DNA from: an uncultured Oscillospiraceae bacterium
GTDB taxonomy: Bacteria; Bacillota; Clostridia; Oscillospirales; Oscillospiraceae
Direction: 5' to 3'
DNA: 25,130 bases
Assembly (NCBI GenBank): GCA_947630345.1
Contig: CANRHF010000004.1
Span: 1-25,130, forward strand
The notes below the pieces were generated by a model. It did no database searches. It was not told where the DNA came from and saw nothing but the letters and a program-made list of their open reading frames with translations. The first letter of the stretch is position 1, and the number at the start of each line of letters is the position of its first letter. Made by a program: the position numbers and the translations under genes. Positions 8,160-15,464 of this stretch are shown here, in pieces.

Positions 8160-8188
8160 ATTATAACACTTTGCGGCGGGACTGTCAA
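8160..8188 (-). promoter_or_regulatory. Sigma-A promoter of the pyrimidine operon
   Basis: A perfect -35 box TTGACA (8183-8188) and a perfect -10 box TATAAT (8160-8165) are separated by exactly 17 nt on the minus strand. Transcription should start near 8151-8154, about 46 nt before the pyrC ATG. It is the only good promoter seen for the pyr genes. Confidence 0.9.
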
Positions 8189-8280
8189 GATAAAAAAGTT
8201 ATTTCCAAGAAAATGGCAACGTCTCCAAAAATACCGGAGCTTTTTCCCCTTTTTCCGGCGAAATTCCCCTTTCTCCGTGA

Positions 8281-8312
8281 AAAACGCTCCGCGGAAAAGC
8301 GGAGCGTTTTTT
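8281..8312 (-). terminator. Rho-independent terminator after the ygjP-type gene
   Basis: A 12-bp perfect stem (8281-8292 with 8299-8310) has a 6-nt loop and A/T runs on both outer sides, so it can work in both directions. It begins just past the TAG of the YgjP-type gene at 8314 and separates that operon from the pyrC promoter. Confidence 0.88.
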
Positions 8313-8313
8313 C

Positions 8314-8883
8314 CTATACATCGGGCAGCCGGGCAAGGAGGACGGGGCCGTTGTTTTTCAGCCAGGCCCGCCGGGCGGGATAGTCGGGAAGCAGCGCAGC
8401 CACCTCCCGCCAGAATGCCGGGGAGTGGTTCATTTGCTTCCGGTGGCACAGCTCATGAACCACCACATAATCCAGTACCTCCGGCGGGGCCAGGGCCAGC
8501 AGGCAGTTGAAGCTGAGATTTCCCGAAGCAGAGCAGCTGCCCCATCGGGTGCGCTGGCAGCGCAGGGTGATTTTCCCGTAGGTGACCCCCAGTTTCGCCG
8601 CGAAATGCGCCGCCCGCTGCCGTAGCACCGGCTCCAGCGCCCCGCGGAGACTGGAAAGCTCCTCCTTGGTCAGCCGCCCGGCTTGGGCGGCCTGCTCGTT
8701 CTGCCGCTTCACCCGAGCCAGATGGGCCCGGATCCAGCCGGCCTTCTCCAGAACAAAGGCCTGGATCCGCGCCCGGCTCATTTTCAGGGGTGCCCGGACC
8801 AGCACCTGCCCGGAAGGGGTGATCTCCAGAGCCAGAGTCCGCCGCCGGCTACGCAGAAGGGTATATTCCGGCAGGTCCGTCAC
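8314..8883 (-). CDS. YgjP-type (M48-like, DUF45) zinc metallopeptidase domain protein
   Basis: Predicted zinc metallopeptidase of the YgjP/SprT-like group, 189 residues from GTG 8883. The metal site is HELCH (H143, E144, H147) followed by NHSPAFW (H153). The upstream RTRWGSCS segment (about 111-118) and the N-terminal YTLLRSRRRTLALEI are typical of the family. The GTG overlaps the TGA of the flavin reductase gene (GTGA), the usual signature of coupled translation; no other start fits, as the frame further upstream lies inside that gene. It is the last gene of a four-gene operon. The biological substrate of YgjP-like proteins is unknown to me; cysteine 146 within HELCH is common in the family. 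Confidence 0.88.
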   Translation of the reverse strand: MTDLPEYTLLRSRRRTLALEITPSGQVLVRAPLKMSRARIQAFVLEKAGWIRAHLARVKRQNEQAAQAGRLTKEELSSLRGALEPVLRQRAAHFAAKLGVTYGKITLRCQRTRWGSCSASGNLSFNCLLALAPPEVLDYVVVHELCHRKQMNHSPAFWREVAALLPDYPARRAWLKNNGPVLLARLPDV

Positions 8884-9362
8884 GGGTTGGGGCCCAGCTT
8901 TGCCACCACCTGGCCAATGTACATGGTGTGGGGCGCTTCCGTCTTGTAAAAGCTTTTCACCACCTGCTCCGGCATGGCGGCTATGTCCAGATCCTGGCGG
9001 TAGATCTTCCGGCAGAGCAGCGTCGTCTCTGCCTCCCGGAAGGTCACCCCCTGCTCCAAAAATTCCGGGGTCAGTCCGGATTTTGCCACCTTGTCCCCGT
9101 CCCTGCCGGAGAGGGTTCCCAGCAGCGCCAGGGCCTTGCGGCAGCCCTCGGGGTAAAAGCTCAGGGTAAAATAGTCGCTTTTTTCCATAAAATCGTGGGT
9201 ATACCGGATGAGCTTGACGTACACCGTGGCCACATCCATTCCCCACAGGGTCCCCAGGCCGCCCCAGCTGACGGTCATGGTGTTGAATTTTTCCCGGTCT
9301 CCGGCGGTGAGCAGGGCCCACTTCCGGTTAAAAACGCCGAAAGCGTCTACATTCCACTCCAT
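8880..9362 (-). CDS. Flavin reductase / flavoredoxin-like protein
   Basis: FMN-binding split-barrel protein of the flavin reductase-like (flavoredoxin) family, 160 residues, cytosolic. The N terminus MEWNVDAFGVFNRKWALLTAG, then NTMTVSWGGLGTLWG and a segment ending RYTHDFMEKSDYFTLSFYP match this family, in which these regions line the flavin pocket. Members transfer electrons or reduce free flavin; the exact partner here is not known. The start ATG 9362 lies 3 nt after the aldo/keto reductase stop, with an AGAGGT ribosome site inside that gene, and its end overlaps the metallopeptidase gene by 4 nt. A neighbour with two 4Fe-4S motifs makes an electron-transfer partnership plausible, but that is inference. 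Confidence 0.85.
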   Translation of the reverse strand: MEWNVDAFGVFNRKWALLTAGDREKFNTMTVSWGGLGTLWGMDVATVYVKLIRYTHDFMEKSDYFTLSFYPEGCRKALALLGTLSGRDGDKVAKSGLTPEFLEQGVTFREAETTLLCRKIYRQDLDIAAMPEQVVKSFYKTEAPHTMYIGQVVAKLGPNP

Positions 9363-9365
9363 AGC

Positions 9366-10460
9366 TTACCTCTTTCCGGCGTAGCGGGCCATCAGCTCCG
9401 CGATGGAGATGCCCTGGGGGCAGACGACCTCGCAGCTGTGGCAGGCCAGGCAATCCTGGGGCCCAGTCCCCTCGGGAGCGGGGGTGTTTTCATTGCGGCT
9501 CTTGAAAATCTGGGGAATGGGCAGGCCCTGGGGGCACCGGGCGGTGCAGTAGCCGCATCCGGTGCAGGGGACCTTGTTTACCCGGATCATTTCCCGGGCA
9601 ATGGCGTCCAGCGCCGCCCGCTCCCGGTCATTCAGGGGCTTTTCCGTCTGGAAGGTGGCGATGTTTTCCTTAAGCTGCTCCATATTGGACATGCCGGAGA
9701 GAATCATGCCCACGCCCTCCACGCTCTGGAGGAACCGGAAGGCCCACTCGGGGGCGGTGGCCCCGGGGCGCAGGGCATCCAGCGCCGCCATGTCCTCCTC
9801 CGGCAGCTTGGCAAGCCGACCGCCACGCACCGGCTCCATGACCCAGACGGGAAGGCCGTACTCCCGGATCAGCTCCACCTTGGCCTTGGCGTTTTGCAGG
9901 GTCCAGTCTAAGTAGTTCAGCTGGATCTGGACAAATTCCAAATCCTTTCCATAGGCCTCCAGGAACCGGCGGATGGTGGCCCGGCTGCCGTGGGTGGAGA
10001 AGCCCAGATGGCGGATCCGCCCGGCCTTTTTCTGCTCCATCAGGTAGTCAAAAATGCCGTACTGGGGGTCCAGATAGCCCTCCACGTTCCGCTCGGTGAC
10101 GTTGTGGAACAGGTAGAAGTCAAAATAGTCCACCTGGCATTTTTCCAGCTGCTTTTCAAAGATCTCCCTTACTCTTGCCATATTCTCCGGGGCAAAGCCG
10201 GGAAATTTGGTGGCCAGATAAAAACTGTCCCGGGGGTAGGCCGACAGCGCCTTGCCGATGGCAATCTCGGAATTGCCGCTGTGGTAGCCCCAAGCGGTGT
10301 CGAAGTAGTTGATGCCCTGTGCCCGGGCGTAGGCCACCATTTCCTCGACCTGCTCCTGGTCGATTTGGTCCTCCTTGCCGTCCACAGTGGGCAGGCGCAT
10401 ACAGCCCATGCCCAGTGCGGAGAGGCGAAGCCCCTGAAATTCCTTGTAAATCAATACCAT
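9366..10460 (-). CDS. Aldo/keto reductase with C-terminal double 4Fe-4S ferredoxin domain
   Basis: A 364-residue oxidoreductase with an aldo/keto reductase barrel followed by a ferredoxin-like tail. The barrel tetrad can be read as D54 (FDTAWGY), Y59, K85 (LATKFP) and H119 (YLFHNV). The tail has two CxxCxxCxxxCP clusters, CTGCGYCTARCPQG and CLACHSCEVVCPQG, expected to hold two 4Fe-4S centres. Such fusions are common in anaerobic Firmicutes; substrates are mostly unknown. I use ATG 10460, but GGAGG lies only 2 nt before it. TTG 10454, with 8-nt spacing and a 4-nt TTGA overlap with the preceding stop, would give an MIYKEF start and is a serious alternative. It follows the NUDIX gene in the same operon. 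Confidence 0.9.
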   Translation of the reverse strand: MVLIYKEFQGLRLSALGMGCMRLPTVDGKEDQIDQEQVEEMVAYARAQGINYFDTAWGYHSGNSEIAIGKALSAYPRDSFYLATKFPGFAPENMARVREIFEKQLEKCQVDYFDFYLFHNVTERNVEGYLDPQYGIFDYLMEQKKAGRIRHLGFSTHGSRATIRRFLEAYGKDLEFVQIQLNYLDWTLQNAKAKVELIREYGLPVWVMEPVRGGRLAKLPEEDMAALDALRPGATAPEWAFRFLQSVEGVGMILSGMSNMEQLKENIATFQTEKPLNDRERAALDAIAREMIRVNKVPCTGCGYCTARCPQGLPIPQIFKSRNENTPAPEGTGPQDCLACHSCEVVCPQGISIAELMARYAGKR

Positions 10461-10855
10461 AGCCTCCCAACTTTTTGTATTTTTTCCAAAATGGACGTAT
10501 CCGCTGGGCAGAAGGTCAGCTGATCGATCTCCGCCGGGGTGAGAAACCGCAGATCGTTGTGTTCCAGGGCCGTCAGCTTTCCCTCCCGGATGACAGCCTC
10601 GTACACCGTCAGCTCCACGGTCAGATCCGGATAGCGGTGGAGGACCTGCGCATAGACCGGCCCCACCTCCACCGTAACGGCCAGCTCCTCTTGACATTCT
10701 CGGATCAGGGCCTGCTCGCCGGTCTCGCCGGGCTCCCGCTTTCCCCCTGGAAACTCCCACAGAAGTCCCCTGGCCTTGTGAGCGGGGCGCTGGCACGCCA
10801 GAAAACGGTCCCCCTCCCAAATCAGGGCGGCGGAGACCTGGGTAACGCGGTCCAT
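10451..10855 (-). CDS. NUDIX hydrolase (MutT-like)
   Basis: Small cytosolic pyrophosphohydrolase of 134 residues. The NUDIX box runs about 38-60: G38, then E44, R52-E53, E56-E57, matching GX5EX7REUXEEXGU except for alanine at the last glycine position. The preceding LLWEFPGGK and the N-terminal SAALIWEGDRFLACQRP are typical of the MutT / 8-oxo-dGTP and CTP pyrophosphohydrolase branch, so sanitising oxidised or non-canonical nucleotides is the likely role; the exact substrate cannot be read. ATG 10855 has AAGGAAGG upstream. It is first in the four-gene operon, directly behind a consensus promoter, and its end overlaps the aldo/keto reductase start. Confidence 0.92.
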   Translation of the reverse strand: MDRVTQVSAALIWEGDRFLACQRPAHKARGLLWEFPGGKREPGETGEQALIRECQEELAVTVEVGPVYAQVLHRYPDLTVELTVYEAVIREGKLTALEHNDLRFLTPAEIDQLTFCPADTSILEKIQKVGRLWY

Positions 10856-10876
10856 AAGATCCTTCCTTTCTAAATA

Positions 10877-10905
10877 AGTATACCGGCATTGGGCGAAAAT
10901 GTCAA
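10877..10905 (-). promoter_or_regulatory. Sigma-A promoter of the NUDIX-led operon
   Basis: On the minus strand, TTGACA (10900-10905) and TATACT (10877-10882) are separated by 17 nt. Only one base deviates from the consensus. Transcription would begin near 10870, about 15 nt before the NUDIX gene start at 10855. Confidence 0.87.
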
Positions 10906-10932
10906 GCCAGAGGCGGAGGCAGGAATTTTCAG

Positions 10933-10961
10933 TTGATTTGCGCTATTCGCTGTGATAAAAT
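10933..10961 (+). promoter_or_regulatory. Sigma-A-like promoter of the zinc-ribbon/TPM/SPFH operon
   Basis: TTGATT (10933-10938) and TAAAAT (10956-10961) are spaced by 17 nt on the plus strand. The predicted start near 10968 leaves a leader of only about 14 nt, which still contains the GGGAGG ribosome site. The promoter is back to back with the NUDIX-operon promoter; 27 nt separate their -35 boxes. Confidence 0.65.
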
Positions 10962-10981
10962 AGAAGTTGGGAGGGATGCTT

Positions 10982-12064
10982 ATGGCCGGAACGGACCAGG
11001 TATTGGAATACAAATGTCCTTGCTGCGGCGCCGGGCTGAAATTCAGCCAGGACGGGCAGAACATGGCCTGCGATTACTGCGGCAATACCTTTGAGATCGA
11101 AGCGGTTAAGGCCTATAACGCCACCCTCGCCCCCGACGAGTTTGTCTGGGACAGTGGGGACACCGCCTCCTGGAGTGAAGCGGAGACCCAGACCATGCAA
11201 ACCTTCCAGTGCCCCGCCTGCGGCGGCGTACTGATGACCGATGAGCATACCGCCGCCACCTTCTGTCCCTACTGCGAGAATCCGGCGATCATTCCGGGCC
11301 GCCTCTCCGGGGGCTGGAAGCCGGAGGGGGTCATTCCCTTCCAGACCACCAAGGAAGACGCCAAGGCCGCCTTTTTAAAGCTGTGCAAGAGCAAGCCCCT
11401 GCTTCCCAAATTCTTTACCCAGGAGCAGCGGATCGAGAAAATTACCGGCATCTATGTTCCCTACTGGCTCTACAACTGCAATGGCAATTTCCGGGGCCGG
11501 TACAGCGCTACCCTCACCCACGTCTGGTCGGACGCCAAGTACAACTACACCCGCACCGACCACTACTTACTGACTCGGGGCGCCTCCGCGGCTTTCGAGG
11601 GAATCCCCATGGACGCTTCCAGCAAGCTGGACGATGGACTGATGGAGTCCATCGAGCCTTTTGACTACACCGCCTCGGTGCCCTTTGAAACGGCCTACCT
11701 CTCCGGCTTTCTGGCGGACAAATACGATGTGGAGTCCCAGCTGGGTCAGGAACGGATCCGCCAGCGGGTAGGGGCCTCCATGGAGGATCTGCTGGCCCCC
11801 TCTCTCATGGGCTTTGCCACCGTGGTCCCCACGGGCAGGCAGCTCCGGGTGGATCACAGCCGGGCAAAGTACGTCCTTCTGCCGGTGTGGATGCTCCACA
11901 CGAAATACAAGGACAAGACCTACGTTTTCGCCATGAACGGCCAGACCGGAAAAATGACCGGCACCTTCCCCGTCTGTCCCAAGCGGACCGCCGCCTGGTT
12001 TGCCGCCGTCTGCGGCGGGGTGGCGGCGCTGGCCGTCCTAGTACAATGGCTGCTGTGGCTGTAA
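10982..12064 (+). CDS. YdjG-like zinc-ribbon membrane protein
   Basis: A 360-residue protein with two N-terminal TFIIB-type zinc ribbons: C12/C15 with C30/C33, and C77/C80 with C95/C98. A middle region rich in aromatics (IYVPYWLYNC, YSATLTHVWSD) follows, and a single hydrophobic helix ends the protein (about 336-360), so it is probably tail-anchored with the ribbons in the cytosol. Together with the next two genes it reproduces the domain order of B. subtilis ydjG-ydjH-ydjI, whose products act at the membrane with PspA in envelope stress; function here is inferred from that. ATG 10982 was chosen because GGGAGG lies 7-8 nt upstream; an ATG at 10976 and a TTG at 10967 sit on or before the ribosome site. 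Confidence 0.88.
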   Translation: MAGTDQVLEYKCPCCGAGLKFSQDGQNMACDYCGNTFEIEAVKAYNATLAPDEFVWDSGDTASWSEAETQTMQTFQCPACGGVLMTDEHTAATFCPYCENPAIIPGRLSGGWKPEGVIPFQTTKEDAKAAFLKLCKSKPLLPKFFTQEQRIEKITGIYVPYWLYNCNGNFRGRYSATLTHVWSDAKYNYTRTDHYLLTRGASAAFEGIPMDASSKLDDGLMESIEPFDYTASVPFETAYLSGFLADKYDVESQLGQERIRQRVGASMEDLLAPSLMGFATVVPTGRQLRVDHSRAKYVLLPVWMLHTKYKDKTYVFAMNGQTGKMTGTFPVCPKRTAAWFAAVCGGVAALAVLVQWLLWL

Positions 12065-12075
12065 AGGAGCGGCGC

Positions 12076-12933
12076 ATGAAAAGAGCTTGGATGATTCTCC
12101 TGCCGCTTCTGTTCCTGCTGGGCCTGACGCCCAGCGCCTATGCCAGGACTCCCCGGGTCGTGGACGAGGCGGGGCTTCTAAGCGGGGAAGAGGAACAGGT
12201 CTTGGAGACCCGTGCGGGAGAGATTTCGGAAAAATACGGCATGGATGTGGTCATTCTCACGGTTTACAGCCTGGACGGGCAGGACAGCGAATCCTATGCC
12301 GACGATTACTACGATAGCCATGGCTACGGCCTGGGGGGCGACAACAGCGGCGTCCTGTTGCTTCTTTCCATGGAGTACCGGGACTGGGCCATCAGCACCT
12401 GCGGCGAGGCGATTTTCGCCCTGACGGACTACGGAATCCAGGACGTTTTTTCCCAGATCGCTCCGTATCTGTCCGAAGATGAATACTATGACGCTTATCT
12501 TGCCTATCTGGACGCCCTGGAACCCTATTTCGAGGCCTACGCCCAGGGTTCGCCCATCGACGGCAAGGCCCCCGCGTATGATGGCCCCGGAACCTATCAC
12601 CCCGGCACCCAGGAGGAAACGGTCTACGCCCCCGAAAAGGCCCCCGTTCTCCGGTTCCTGCTGGTTGGTCTCGGGGTGGGAGCGGTTGCCGGCGGCGTCA
12701 CCGTGGCGGTGATGGCCAGCCAGATGAACACCGCCAAACCCCAGCGGGGCGCATCGAACTACGTCCAGCCGGGGAGCTATCAGCTCTACGAAAACCAGAC
12801 CATTTTCCTCCACAGCCACGTCACCCGGACGGCCCGGGCAGAATCCAGCGGCGGCGGGGGAAGCGGCGGCGGCAGCTCGACGCATCACAGCTCCGGCGGG
12901 CAGAGCCACGGCGGCGGACACGGTAAATTCTAA
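12076..12933 (+). CDS. TPM-domain (YgcG/YdjH-like) membrane protein
   Basis: A 285-residue exported membrane protein. It has a signal peptide (about 1-23, cleavage after AYA), then a TPM domain (about 25-150: VVDEAGLLSGEEE, YGMDVVILTVYSL, GDNSGVLLLLSME, then an Asp/Tyr-rich helix). One transmembrane helix follows (about 191-213), and then a tail ending in a Gly/Ser/His-rich stretch (about 259-285). TPM domains occur in YgcG proteins and plant lumen phosphatases; an actual phosphatase activity is unproven here. ATG 12076 has AAAGGAG 6-7 nt upstream and starts 11 nt after the preceding stop. By position it equals YdjH of B. subtilis. The histidine-rich tail might bind metal, which is speculation. 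Confidence 0.87.
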   Translation: MKRAWMILLPLLFLLGLTPSAYARTPRVVDEAGLLSGEEEQVLETRAGEISEKYGMDVVILTVYSLDGQDSESYADDYYDSHGYGLGGDNSGVLLLLSMEYRDWAISTCGEAIFALTDYGIQDVFSQIAPYLSEDEYYDAYLAYLDALEPYFEAYAQGSPIDGKAPAYDGPGTYHPGTQEETVYAPEKAPVLRFLLVGLGVGAVAGGVTVAVMASQMNTAKPQRGASNYVQPGSYQLYENQTIFLHSHVTRTARAESSGGGGSGGGSSTHHSSGGQSHGGGHGKF

Positions 12934-12959
12934 AAATTCATGATAAAGGAGAACGAATT

Positions 12960-14270
12960 ATGGGACTGATCAAAGCGGCGCTGGGCGGAGTGTCCTCCGT
13001 CCTGGCGGATCAATGGCGGGAGTATTTCTATTGCGACGCCTTGACGGAAAACGTACTGGCAGCCAAGGGCCAGAAGCGGACCTCCTCTCGCAGCAGCAAT
13101 ACCAAAGGCTCGGAGAACATCATCACCAACGGCTCCGTGATCGCGGTCAACGAGGGCCAGTGCATGATGATCGTGGAGCAGGGCCAGATCGTGGAATTCA
13201 CCGCCGAGCCCGGCGAATTCACCTGGAATTCCTCCACAGAGCCCACCATTTTCTACGGCGGCCTGGGCCAAGGGATCAAGGGCAGCTGGGAGACCCTGAA
13301 GCGCCGCTTCACCTTCGGCGCGGACACCGCCAAGGACCAGCGGGTGTACTATTTCAACCTAAAGGAGCTGGTGGGCAACAAGTACGGGACCCCCTCCCCC
13401 GTGCCCTTCCGTGTGGTAGACGCCAACATCGGTCTGGACATGGACATTGGCATTCGGTGCAACGGGGAGTATTCCTACAAAATCACGGATCCCATGCTGT
13501 TCTATAAAAACGTCTGCGGCAACATCCAGGAGGTCTACACCCGGGACCGGTTCGACAGCCAGCTGAAATCCGAATTTCTGACGGCCCTCCAGCCGGCCTT
13601 CGCCAAGATCTCCGCTCAGGGCATCCGCTACTCCGCCCTGCCGGGCCACACCATGGAGCTGGCGGAGGCCATGAACACGGTGCTGTCCGAAAAGTGGAGC
13701 GACCTCAGGGGCATTTCCGTGGTGTCCGTGGGGGTCAACTCCGTCACCGCCTCTCCCGAGGACGAGGCCGCCATTAAGGAGCTCCAGCGCAACGCCGTTT
13801 TCCGCGATCCCAACATGGCCGCCGCCCACATGGTGGGGGCCCAGGCCGCCGCCATGCAGGAGGCCGCCAAAAACAAGAACGGGGCCTTTACCGGCTTCCT
13901 GGGCATGGGCATGGCCCAGCAGGCCGGCGGGCTCAACGCCAACGCCCTGTTCCAAATGGGGCAGCGGCAGTCTCCCCAGACGCCCCCCGCTCCCCCCGCC
14001 CAGGAGACTTGGAAGTGTTCCTGCGGCGCGGAGAACACCGGCAATTTCTGCACGGAGTGTGGCGCCAAGAAGCCCGCCGCGGGCTGGACCTGTGAAAAAT
14101 GCGGCGCAATAAACAAGGGCAAGTTCTGCGCCCAGTGCGGGGCCAAAAAGCCTGTCGGCGCCCCCCTCTACCGCTGCGACAAGTGCGGCTGGGAACCGGA
14201 GGACCCCAAGCATCCCCCCAAGTTCTGCCCAGAGTGCGGCGACCCCTTTGACGATAATGATATTATGTAA
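12960..14270 (+). CDS. SPFH-domain (YdjI / virion-core-like) protein with three zinc ribbons
   Basis: A 436-residue protein. The N-terminal two-thirds is an SPFH/stomatin-like module of the YdjI type (NIITNGSVIAVNEGQCMMIVEQGQIV from about 53, PVPFRVVDANIGLDMDIGIRCNGEYSYKI from about 147). An Ala/Met/Gln linker follows. Three zinc ribbons end the protein, about 353-368, 378-393 and 406-427, each with two CxxC-like pairs (the first pair of ribbon one is CxC). SPFH proteins oligomerise on membranes; B. subtilis YdjI recruits PspA to the membrane. ATG 12960 follows AAAGGAGA by 8-9 nt. It is last in the operon, which ends at a GC hairpin. There is no transmembrane helix, so membrane binding would be peripheral or through the two partner proteins. 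Confidence 0.9.
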   Translation: MGLIKAALGGVSSVLADQWREYFYCDALTENVLAAKGQKRTSSRSSNTKGSENIITNGSVIAVNEGQCMMIVEQGQIVEFTAEPGEFTWNSSTEPTIFYGGLGQGIKGSWETLKRRFTFGADTAKDQRVYYFNLKELVGNKYGTPSPVPFRVVDANIGLDMDIGIRCNGEYSYKITDPMLFYKNVCGNIQEVYTRDRFDSQLKSEFLTALQPAFAKISAQGIRYSALPGHTMELAEAMNTVLSEKWSDLRGISVVSVGVNSVTASPEDEAAIKELQRNAVFRDPNMAAAHMVGAQAAAMQEAAKNKNGAFTGFLGMGMAQQAGGLNANALFQMGQRQSPQTPPAPPAQETWKCSCGAENTGNFCTECGAKKPAAGWTCEKCGAINKGKFCAQCGAKKPVGAPLYRCDKCGWEPEDPKHPPKFCPECGDPFDDNDIM

Positions 14271-14325
14271 ACTTTAGAGCTTCTGCGGGGCTTCAAATCC
14301 ATCTTCGCTTCCTGTCAAAGCCAAC

Positions 14326-14358
14326 GCCCGGCGCGGAAATCGCGCCGGGCTGCGTTTT
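14326..14358 (+). terminator. Probable terminator after the SPFH gene
   Basis: A perfect 10-bp GC-rich stem (14326-14335 with 14341-14350) with a 5-nt loop is followed on the plus strand by TGCG and four T's. The U-run is short and offset, so efficiency is uncertain. It lies between two convergent operons and may also slow minus-strand transcription coming from ispA. Confidence 0.6.
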
Positions 14359-14380
14359 GCATCATTGGTTAACATAACTT

Positions 14381-15250
14381 TCAGCTTCTTCTGGTGGTCA
14401 GCTTTTGGGCCAGCTCCGTCATTTCCGCCCGGTCCGGGAAAACCGCCAGGGCGGCCACCGCCTCCCCCGTCAGCCTTTCCACCATCTCCTGGCAGGCATC
14501 CTGGCCATAGAGCCGGAGGAAGGTGTTCTTCTCCCCGTCCACCCCGGTGGCCTTGCCCAGCTCCCGCTCCGAGCCGATAGCGTCCAGCAGATCGTCCCGA
14601 ATTTGGAAGGCCAGGCCCAGCTTTTCGGCAAAGGTCCCGGCGGCGGCCAGCGCAGCCTCGTCCCCGCCTCCGGCAAGCACGCCCATCTGGCAGGCCGCCC
14701 GGATCAGGGCCCCGGTCTTTCGGCTCTGGATGGCCAGGACCTCCTCTTCCGTGCAAGCCCGCTCCTGGCTCTTCATGTCCAGCGCCTGGCCTCCCACCAT
14801 GCCCCGGGGACCGGCGCACCCGGCCAGGAGCGCTGCCGCCTTGATCCGCACCTCGGCGGGCAGCGGCGCGGCGGCGATCTGGAAAAAGGCCTCGGTCAGC
14901 AGCCCGTCCCCCGCCAGGACGGCCATGGCCTCCCCGAAGACCTTGTGATTGGTGGGGCGGCCCCGGCGCAGGTCGTCGTCGTCCATGCAGGGCAGATCGT
15001 CGTGGATCAGGCTGTAGGTATGGACCATTTCGATTGCCGCGGCCAGGGGCAGGGCCTTTTCCCAGTCCCCGCCGCACATCCGGCAAAATTCCAGTACAAA
15101 AATTGGCCGCAGCCGCTTCCCTCCGGCGCTCAGGCTGTAGGCCATGGCTCGGTACAGTTCCTTTTGTGGAAGTTCCTCCCCCTCCCGGCAGGTCTCCGCC
15201 AGATAGCGCTCCACAGCCTGCCGGTAGCCGGTCTCAAGGCTGGTCTTCAT
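14381..15250 (-). CDS. ispA: Farnesyl/geranyl diphosphate synthase (polyprenyl synthetase)
   Basis: Short-chain trans-prenyl diphosphate synthase that condenses IPP with allylic diphosphates, supplying C15 precursors for undecaprenyl carrier and quinone synthesis. It has 289 residues, normal for IspA. The first Asp-rich motif is HDDLPCMDDDD (D84, D85, D90), followed by RRGRPTNHK; the second is DDLLDAIG (D219, D220, D223) followed by GKATGVDGEKNT. GGKRLRP at 43-49 binds IPP. ATG 15250 lies 9 nt after AGGAGG; a TTG one codon earlier is possible. The start overlaps xseB by 17 nt, the usual xseA-xseB-ispA order in Firmicutes. It is the last gene of the operon; dxs, often next, is absent. Confidence 0.94.
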   Translation of the reverse strand: MKTSLETGYRQAVERYLAETCREGEELPQKELYRAMAYSLSAGGKRLRPIFVLEFCRMCGGDWEKALPLAAAIEMVHTYSLIHDDLPCMDDDDLRRGRPTNHKVFGEAMAVLAGDGLLTEAFFQIAAAPLPAEVRIKAAALLAGCAGPRGMVGGQALDMKSQERACTEEEVLAIQSRKTGALIRAACQMGVLAGGGDEAALAAAGTFAEKLGLAFQIRDDLLDAIGSERELGKATGVDGEKNTFLRLYGQDACQEMVERLTGEAVAALAVFPDRAEMTELAQKLTTRRS

Positions 15251-15464
15251 CAAAGGGAACCTCCTGAGGGGTGCCGTCCTCGGCTGTGAGGATCTTTTTC
15301 ACCTGCATTTCCGCCTCATCCAGGAGCTTGCCGCAGCTTCTCACCAGGCCGGTGCCCTCCTGGAACAGCGCCAGGGACTCTTCCAGCGCCACGTCCCCCC
15401 GCTCCATGGCCCGGACGATCTGCTCCAGGCGCTGCATTTTCTCTTCAAAGGTCTTGCTTTCCAT
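15234..15464 (-). CDS. xseB: Exodeoxyribonuclease VII small subunit
   Basis: Helical accessory subunit (76 residues, normal length) of exonuclease VII, which degrades single-stranded DNA in repair. The family motif FEEKMQRLEQIVRAMERGD and then the LEESLALFQEGTGLVRSC segment (together about 6-44) are clear. Its acidic tail ends in DEDQP. AAAGGAG lies 7 nt before ATG 15464, inside the xseA end, and the two genes overlap by 20 nt. Several XseB copies normally bind each XseA. Confidence 0.95.
   Translation of the reverse strand: MESKTFEEKMQRLEQIVRAMERGDVALEESLALFQEGTGLVRSCGKLLDEAEMQVKKILTAEDGTPQEVPFDEDQP

Noticed and set aside
8159..8161. Upstream in-frame ATG for pyrC
   Set aside because: It overlaps the -10 box, so it would not be transcribed; the ATG at 8107 has a strong ribosome site.
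12835..12930. Tandem DNA repeat at the 3' end of the TPM gene
   Set aside because: The repetition comes from Gly/Ser/His-rich coding sequence, a common tail in YgcG-type proteins, not a DNA repeat array.
14326..14350. Riboswitch or small RNA at the convergent operon junction
   Set aside because: Only a single simple GC hairpin is present between two stops; a terminator is sufficient.
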